Origin: Flavobacterium sp. AG291 | Lineage (GTDB): Bacteria > Bacteroidota > Bacteroidia > Flavobacteriales > Flavobacteriaceae | DNA length: 64,000 nt | Direction of reading: 5' to 3' | Assembly: GCF_003350375.1 (NCBI RefSeq) | Contig: NZ_QQAR01000006.1 | Location: 62,001 to 126,000 of the forward strand | In this document: piece after piece, positions 60,590-64,000 of the stretch | How positions within the stretch are numbered: position 1 is the first letter of the stretch | Layout of the letters: every line of letters begins with the position of its first letter | The notes under the pieces: model-generated | Databases searched by the model: none | Told to the model about the DNA's origin: nothing | What the model saw: only the letters and a program-made list of their open reading frames with translations | Program-made: the position numbers and the translations under genes

Positions 60590-61408
60590 TTAAGATCTGA
60601 TAAACTCCAGAATATCTTTATTAATTGTTTCTGCCTCGGTAGTTGGCATACCATGAGGGAATCCGGGATAAGTAATCAATTTAGAATTTTTAAGTAAAGC
60701 TGCCGATTTTGGAGCCTGATGTGCCGGTACGATCTGGTCGTCTTCACCGTGAAGCACTAACACCGGAATATCAAGACTTTGAAGATCTTCCCTGAAATCA
60801 GATTCAGAGAATGCTTTTATTCCGTCATGATGAGCCAATACAGAGCCATTCATTCCCTGGCGCCACCAGTTGTGACGGATACCTTCGTCTATTTTAGCAC
60901 CCTCACGGTTCCAGCCGTAAAACGGGATTGGGAAATCGTAAAAATAAGATGATCTTGTAAAGGCAGTTCCGTTACGAATCTCATCAAAAATTGACAAAGG
61001 AATACCTTCAGGATTCGTTTCGCTCTGCACCATGATTGGTGGCACAGCACTAATGATAACTGCTTTCGCAACACGGCCTTTTCCGTATCTAGCCGCATAG
61101 CGAATAACTTCTCCACCACCTGTTGAGTGCCCTACGTGAATGGCATCCTTTAGATCAAGAGCTGTGGTAAGTTCTGCAACATCTGCTGCATAAGTATCCA
61201 TGTTGTTCCCTTCAGCGCTTTGTCCTGAACGGCCATGACCTCTACGGTCGTGAGCAATAACCCTGTATCCCTGTTTTAGGAAAAACATCATTTGAGCATC
61301 CCAGTCGTCTCCTGATAATGGCCATCCGTGATGGAAAACAATAGGTTGTCCTGTTCCCCAGTCTTTGTAGTAAAATTCAGTTCCGTCTTTAAGTTTAATT
61401 GTACTCAT
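60590..61408 (-). CDS. Alpha/beta hydrolase, non-heme chloroperoxidase/perhydrolase type
   Basis: 272 residues, cytosolic. HHGWPLSGDDWD is the oxyanion loop, VGHSTGGGEVIRYAA the nucleophile elbow (GHSTG), LVLHGEDDQIVPAHQ the acid, and GFPHGMPTTEAETIN the catalytic His. The close family is metal-free haloperoxidases, which are mostly esterases or perhydrolases in vivo. Single-gene unit; a palindrome lies 135 nt upstream of its start. Confidence 0.93.
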   Translation of the reverse strand: MSTIKLKDGTEFYYKDWGTGQPIVFHHGWPLSGDDWDAQMMFFLKQGYRVIAHDRRGHGRSGQSAEGNNMDTYAADVAELTTALDLKDAIHVGHSTGGGEVIRYAARYGKGRVAKAVIISAVPPIMVQSETNPEGIPLSIFDEIRNGTAFTRSSYFYDFPIPFYGWNREGAKIDEGIRHNWWRQGMNGSVLAHHDGIKAFSESDFREDLQSLDIPVLVLHGEDDQIVPAHQAPKSAALLKNSKLITYPGFPHGMPTTEAETINKDILEFIRS

Positions 61409-61542
61409 GTCTTTAAGATTTTTTTAGATTATTAATTGGAAAAAATATTTTCTAAATGCACTTAAAGTTAAGCAATTAATATTCCTCAAAAGATAAAACA
61501 ATGAAAATCAAAATATTAAAAAAAAGTTTTTATTTTTATTTT

Positions 61543-61554
61543 ACGATATATCGT
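61543..61554. repeat. Palindrome ACGATATATCGT
   Basis: A perfect 12-bp palindrome in the 190-nt gap between the chloroperoxidase-like gene and the lipoprotein gene, with a related half GGATATCGTGG nearby. It looks like a dimeric regulator site, but neither regulator nor promoter was identified. Confidence 0.5.
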
Positions 61555-61598
61555 GATTTCTTTTAAGAATTGCAGGATATCGTGGAAACATATTCCAT

Positions 61599-62156
61599 TT
61601 AATGCATGCAGCCTAAAAACAATTCATTTTTTAATGTTTTTGCATCTTTAAAACTTGGAAGTAACAGTTTAACAACACTATCAGACTGTGCTTTGTTTTC
61701 AAAAATATTAGCTAAAACCGTCATTTTAAGTGTATCTTTCTCATTCCTTTTGTAGGCGTATGCCATCTCAATACTAACAAAATTCTGGTCATCAAAAGGT
61801 CGTCTGGGATAGTATTCACCACTATAAATATCATCATCAGAGTTTTCCTGAATAATTATTCCTTTATCTTTCCTATAAATACGATTCATCATATCGGTTT
61901 TAGAACTGAGTAAAGAAGCCGTTTGTTGAGCAATTTGATACAGCTCGGCAAAATCATTACCTTCAGCAACCTCCACAACATAAAAAGTACCCATATCATT
62001 ATTTTTATCAGGATTCTCTGTGGAGTCTGATTCCTTTATAAGTAAGCTATGCGGACTTTTAAAAGCATTATCATTCATTCGTGAAGAACCAACAGATCCT
62101 TTCTCTTGACAGGATGCTATAATTGCTAATAAAAACAGAGATACTACCCTTTTCAT
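61599..62156 (-). CDS. Lipoprotein of unknown function (185 aa)
   Basis: Not recognised. 185 residues from ATG at 62156, lipobox FLLAIIASC with Cys16. The mature part mixes helix and strand (FYVVEVAEGNDFAELYQIAQQTASLLSSKTDMMNRIY, then IEMAYAYKRNEKDTLKMTVLANIFENKAQSD), suggesting a small alpha/beta domain. Adjacent to the decayed island. A GTG/ATG 6 codons upstream is possible but spoils the signal peptide. Confidence 0.72.
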   Translation of the reverse strand: MKRVVSLFLLAIIASCQEKGSVGSSRMNDNAFKSPHSLLIKESDSTENPDKNNDMGTFYVVEVAEGNDFAELYQIAQQTASLLSSKTDMMNRIYRKDKGIIIQENSDDDIYSGEYYPRRPFDDQNFVSIEMAYAYKRNEKDTLKMTVLANIFENKAQSDSVVKLLLPSFKDAKTLKNELFLGCMH

Positions 62157-62188
62157 ATAATTTAGATTTACCACCTAAATTAAATAAA

Positions 62189-62210
62189 AAAAGCAGAACA
62201 TTTCTGCTTT
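62189..62210 (-). terminator. Hairpin terminator downstream of tRNA-end-like copy 1
   Basis: AAAGCAGAA pairs with TTCTGCTTT; on the minus strand it follows the tRNA-3'-end-like sequence and is followed by T residues. Confidence 0.75.
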
Positions 62211-62217
62211 GCTTTAC

Positions 62218-62234
62218 GTCGGGGTGGCAGGATT
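62218..62234 (-). repeat. tRNA 3'-end-like direct repeat, copy 1 (possible att site)
   Basis: The minus strand reads AATCCTGCCACCCCGAC, like the last bases of a tRNA acceptor and T-arm. An identical 17-bp copy lies at 62380-62396, 162 bp apart. Each copy is followed, on the minus strand, by a hairpin containing an AAAGCAGAAA-like arm. No full tRNA is present, so this looks like the trace of an element integrated at a tRNA gene. Confidence 0.6.
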
Positions 62235-62298
62235 ATTTCATGATTCTGTAGTTGGGATTTGTTACAATAAAATCCTTCTACGGTTTTCAACTGCCAGT

Positions 62299-62350
62299 AT
62301 TTTTTGTTTTAGAAATTTTAAGCAAGCTTAATTTTTCTAAAACAAAAAAT
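62299..62350. repeat. Near-perfect 25-bp inverted repeat
   Basis: The left arm 62299-62323 and right arm 62326-62350 are complementary at 23 of 25 positions, with only 2 nt between. It sits between the two tRNA-end-like copies. Confidence 0.85.
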
Positions 62351-62376
62351 CCCTCCTGCAAAGCAGAAAGGATTTT
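62345..62376 (-). terminator. Hairpin terminator downstream of tRNA-end-like copy 2
   Basis: On the minus strand AAAATCC...CTGC TTT GCAG...GGATTTTT: a stem with an internal bulge followed by T residues, right after copy 2. Confidence 0.65.
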
Positions 62377-62379
62377 GTT

Positions 62380-62402
62380 GTCGGGGTGGCAGGATTTTAA
62401 CC
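62380..62402 (-). repeat. tRNA 3'-end-like direct repeat, copy 2 (possible att site)
   Basis: The minus strand reads GGTTAAAATCCTGCCACCCCGAC: a T-arm-like GGTT-AAAAT-CC (standard tRNAs have GGTTCGAATCC) and an acceptor-like ACCCCGA. It continues copy 1's 17 bp by six further tRNA-like bases. It could be the remnant of a tRNA-Pro-type 3' end. Confidence 0.6.
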
Positions 62403-62557
62403 TTCTCCCATAAATATCTTTAAATCAATAATTTGCAACTGAACTCGATATCATGCTCACCGAATAACTCACTTATGAATTTTAACGGTAATTTCAAAGC
62501 AAAGATAGTGATTTTTTTTGCATGGACAGCATGCTATTATAATTACTTTTTTACTGA

Positions 62558-62833
62558 TTAATCTATGCCAGTTTTACTTTCCATCAGCTTAAGGATATCT
62601 TCATATTTATAATAAAGGAGACCACCGATTTTACTGTATGGTAACGTTCCATTTATTCGCATACTTTGTAAGGTTCCAGACGATATGCCCAGTAATTTGC
62701 GAACTTCCATAGTTTTAAGCCAAACTTTTGGATTAGCACTTAAACTATAATTAATTTCTAGTTTGTGTATCGCTTCAATAATTTCATGCTTGAATTGCTC
62801 TAAGTCCTTTTTGGTAATAATCTCAATATTCAT
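62558..62833 (-). CDS. Helix-turn-helix (excisionase-type) protein
   Basis: 91 residues from ATG at 62833 (a GTG three codons upstream is less likely). N-terminal helix (EIITKKDLEQFKHEIIEAIHKL), then WLKTMEVRKLLGISSGTLQSMRINGTLPYSKIGGLLYYKYEDILKLME, an HTH_17/MerR-type winged helix of the kind encoded in Bacteroidetes mobile elements next to integrases and mobilisation genes. No integrase is nearby. It is the only intact-looking gene in the island. Confidence 0.82.
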   Translation of the reverse strand: MNIEIITKKDLEQFKHEIIEAIHKLEINYSLSANPKVWLKTMEVRKLLGISSGTLQSMRINGTLPYSKIGGLLYYKYEDILKLMESKTGID

Positions 62834-62842
62834 CCTAATCAC

Positions 62843-63523
62843 AATTTTATTATTTACTCTAAGCTGATAAGATAAATATTTAGGAATAAACAGAACAAAT
62901 AATGGTTAACCCTGAAACGGTTTGGCGCTAGATTACGCAGATGTATTTACTGATTAAAGTATTGATTAAAGTATTGATTAAAGTATTGATTAAAGTATTG
63001 ATTAAAGTATTGATTAAAGTATTGATTAATATATTTTTAATCATTAAGGACCAATATTTTTGCTAAGGAATAAGTATTTAAAGTTTTATTTATATATAAC
63101 ATGCAATCAGGTCTAAACTATATTAAATGCTTCACTACATTTCGTAAAAAGGATTTAGCTATTATATTCAAGCAGTGGGAAGACATTTACTATATTTACA
63201 AAGCAGATCGTGATACCATCAAATTTAGCTGTATAAATCTGTGAAAATTATACAAATAGTAGAAAAACTGTATGTGAAGTATTTATTGTGGTAAATAAGA
63301 TTAAAATAAGTGGCGTAAAATGAATAAATAAAAGAAAAATTTAAATCTAAACCCTCAATAAAAATTTAATTTTTTTTTTTAAATATCTGCAGGCTACAAA
63401 AAAAGTTATCATTTAAAGAATATATCTAATTAATAGTTTTACTGATACTAGAGTGTGAGTTAGCAATAGTTATATATGAGATGATTTAATTCATATTCTT
63501 TGTCTTTAGTTTTCGCGGTGCGA
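62843..63523. other. Gene-poor AT-rich region of the island
   Basis: About 680 bases with no recognisable gene. It holds a 12-bp tandem repeat at 62951-63034 and only short, unsupported open frames. Composition is visibly more AT-rich than neighbouring genes (poly-T at 63368-63380). Confidence 0.7.
62951..63034. repeat. 12-bp tandem repeat, six perfect units plus one degenerate
   Basis: TGATTAAAGTAT repeated six times (62951-63022) and a seventh changed unit (63023-63034). The unit is a multiple of three, so an open frame from ATG 62941 to TAA 63066 encodes LIKV six times. No ribosome-binding context supports translation. Confidence 0.9.
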
Positions 63524-64000
63524 TTATATACATGAGAGTTTAAATCGCACATAACTACGCACCATAACAGTTATTTTACCGTCGTTACTTAACCTTACCC
63601 TTGCTTGCGGGAGCTGTGTGGGGGTATGCGCTGAATCTTTGCCAATACCATATAATAATAGCGGCAGGCAAGATAAACACCGAAACGAGAAGAAGAAGGT
63701 AGCACCCTGATGCCCATTCGAGCCTCTTCAAATTCGGCAGTTATTTCTTTTTCTATACCTCTTTTAGAAGGGTAATCAAATGCACTAATCTCTAAGTTGG
63801 GAAAATAGGTACGGCCCAGTTCGGCATAATCCTGATTAAGGTCGCGTAGAAATTGACTTTCTGAAATGCCGACCCCAGTTTCATGCATATGGTTTGAGCC
63901 TTTTGTAGGCTGCCATATCATTTTCTGTAAAAACATGTAGACACATCAGTCCTAAAACTTCTGCCGAGCCCAGGATATACTCTTTGTAAAGTTCGTTATC
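63524..64000 (-). pseudogene. crtB: Phytoene/squalene synthase (crtB) remnant with three frameshifts, 5' end outside window
   Basis: Three consecutive reading frames spell the C-terminal half of CrtB. Frame A (64000 to 63881) gives YKEYILGSAEVLGLMCLHVF...RLKPYA; frame B follows with MKLGSAFQKVN; frame C (63852 to 63595) gives FLRDLNQDYAELGRTYFPNLE...FGVYLACRYYYMVLAKIQRIP; then the first frame resumes with ARVRLSNDGKITVMVRSYV to TAA at 63524. Each shift equals a one-base loss, and three of them restore the original phase. CrtB condenses GGPP to phytoene in carotenoid synthesis. Sequencing error is possible, but a decaying gene in an island is more likely. Confidence 0.85.

Noticed and set aside
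62380..62402. A complete tRNA gene
   Set aside because: Only the 3'-terminal part resembles a tRNA; no D-arm, anticodon stem or matching 5' acceptor strand is present in the adjacent sequence.
62951..63034. 12-bp tandem repeats considered as a CRISPR array
   Set aside because: The units are only 12 bp, directly adjacent, without spacers and without cas genes.
63101..63244. 47-aa plus-strand ORF (ATG 63101 to TGA 63242) in the island
   Set aside because: No homology I recognise, no clear promoter or ribosome-binding context, and it lies in AT-rich sequence where chance ORFs are frequent.

Overview
The window looks like a chromosomal segment of a Flavobacteriaceae bacterium, most likely Flavobacterium or a close relative. 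The evidence is the family content (DUF4295 after the L28/L33 genes, head-GIN and PspC proteins, a SusC-type plug, a MeaB GTPase), the repeated Bacteroidetes promoter signature (-7 element TAnnTTTG, with TTG 18-21 bases upstream at several genes), and low GC. Genus was inferred from protein recognition only; no search was run.

Layout. 1-8.8 kb is mostly minus strand: the 3'-truncated ftsY, DUF4295, rpmG and rpmB, then an overlapping exonuclease-FAH-Hpt-cinA run, a VanX-like dipeptidase, a 2-oxoacid dehydrogenase E2, a glycosyltransferase and Hsp20. 9-23 kb is mostly plus strand: an acyltransferase-like membrane protein, an Uup-like ABC-F ATPase, a degenerate methyltransferase, a LolD/MacB-type ATPase, PduO adenosyltransferase, secA and a Na+/H+ antiporter. 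23-34 kb holds metabolic and transport genes, including an Rrf2 regulator next to an NAD(P)-binding protein, meaB, a MATE pump and PPK2. 35-39 kb has an ECF sigma factor overlapping a four-part anti-sigma-like/carboxypeptidase-regulatory/TonB-plug/vWA protein. 40.9-41.9 kb holds five tandem paralogous two-helix membrane mini-proteins. 42-50 kb has a GNAT-hydrolase pair, a degenerate DEAD-box protein, a sigma-54 activator without a DNA-binding domain, an ABC-2 exporter and grpE-dnaJ. 52.6-58.8 kb is an envelope cluster: DUF4870, PadR, PspC and three head-GIN proteins. 58.8-62.2 kb has hydrolases, a DUF434 protein and a lipoprotein. 62.2-64 kb is a decayed, AT-rich, gene-poor island: two copies of a tRNA-3'-end-like sequence, a large inverted repeat, an excisionase-type HTH gene, a 12-bp tandem repeat and a frameshifted phytoene synthase (crtB) remnant.

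Connections. PduO and MeaB both serve B12-dependent methylmalonyl-CoA mutase, whose subunits are not here. grpE and dnaJ form one transcription unit from a strong consensus promoter. Rrf2 and its neighbour share a 19-bp inverted-repeat operator candidate, with two sites flanking the rrf2 promoter. The ECF sigma factor and its overlapping partner look like a one-piece trans-envelope signalling unit. The PadR/PspC/GIN cluster looks like an envelope-homeostasis module.

The most interesting points are the five-gene mini-membrane-protein array with two identical 17-nt overlaps, the sigma/vWA-plug fusion, the Rrf2 operator set, two genes interrupted by in-frame TAA codons, the crtB remnant, and several families of intergenic hairpin repeats, one of which seems to have supplied the C-terminus of a MATE transporter.
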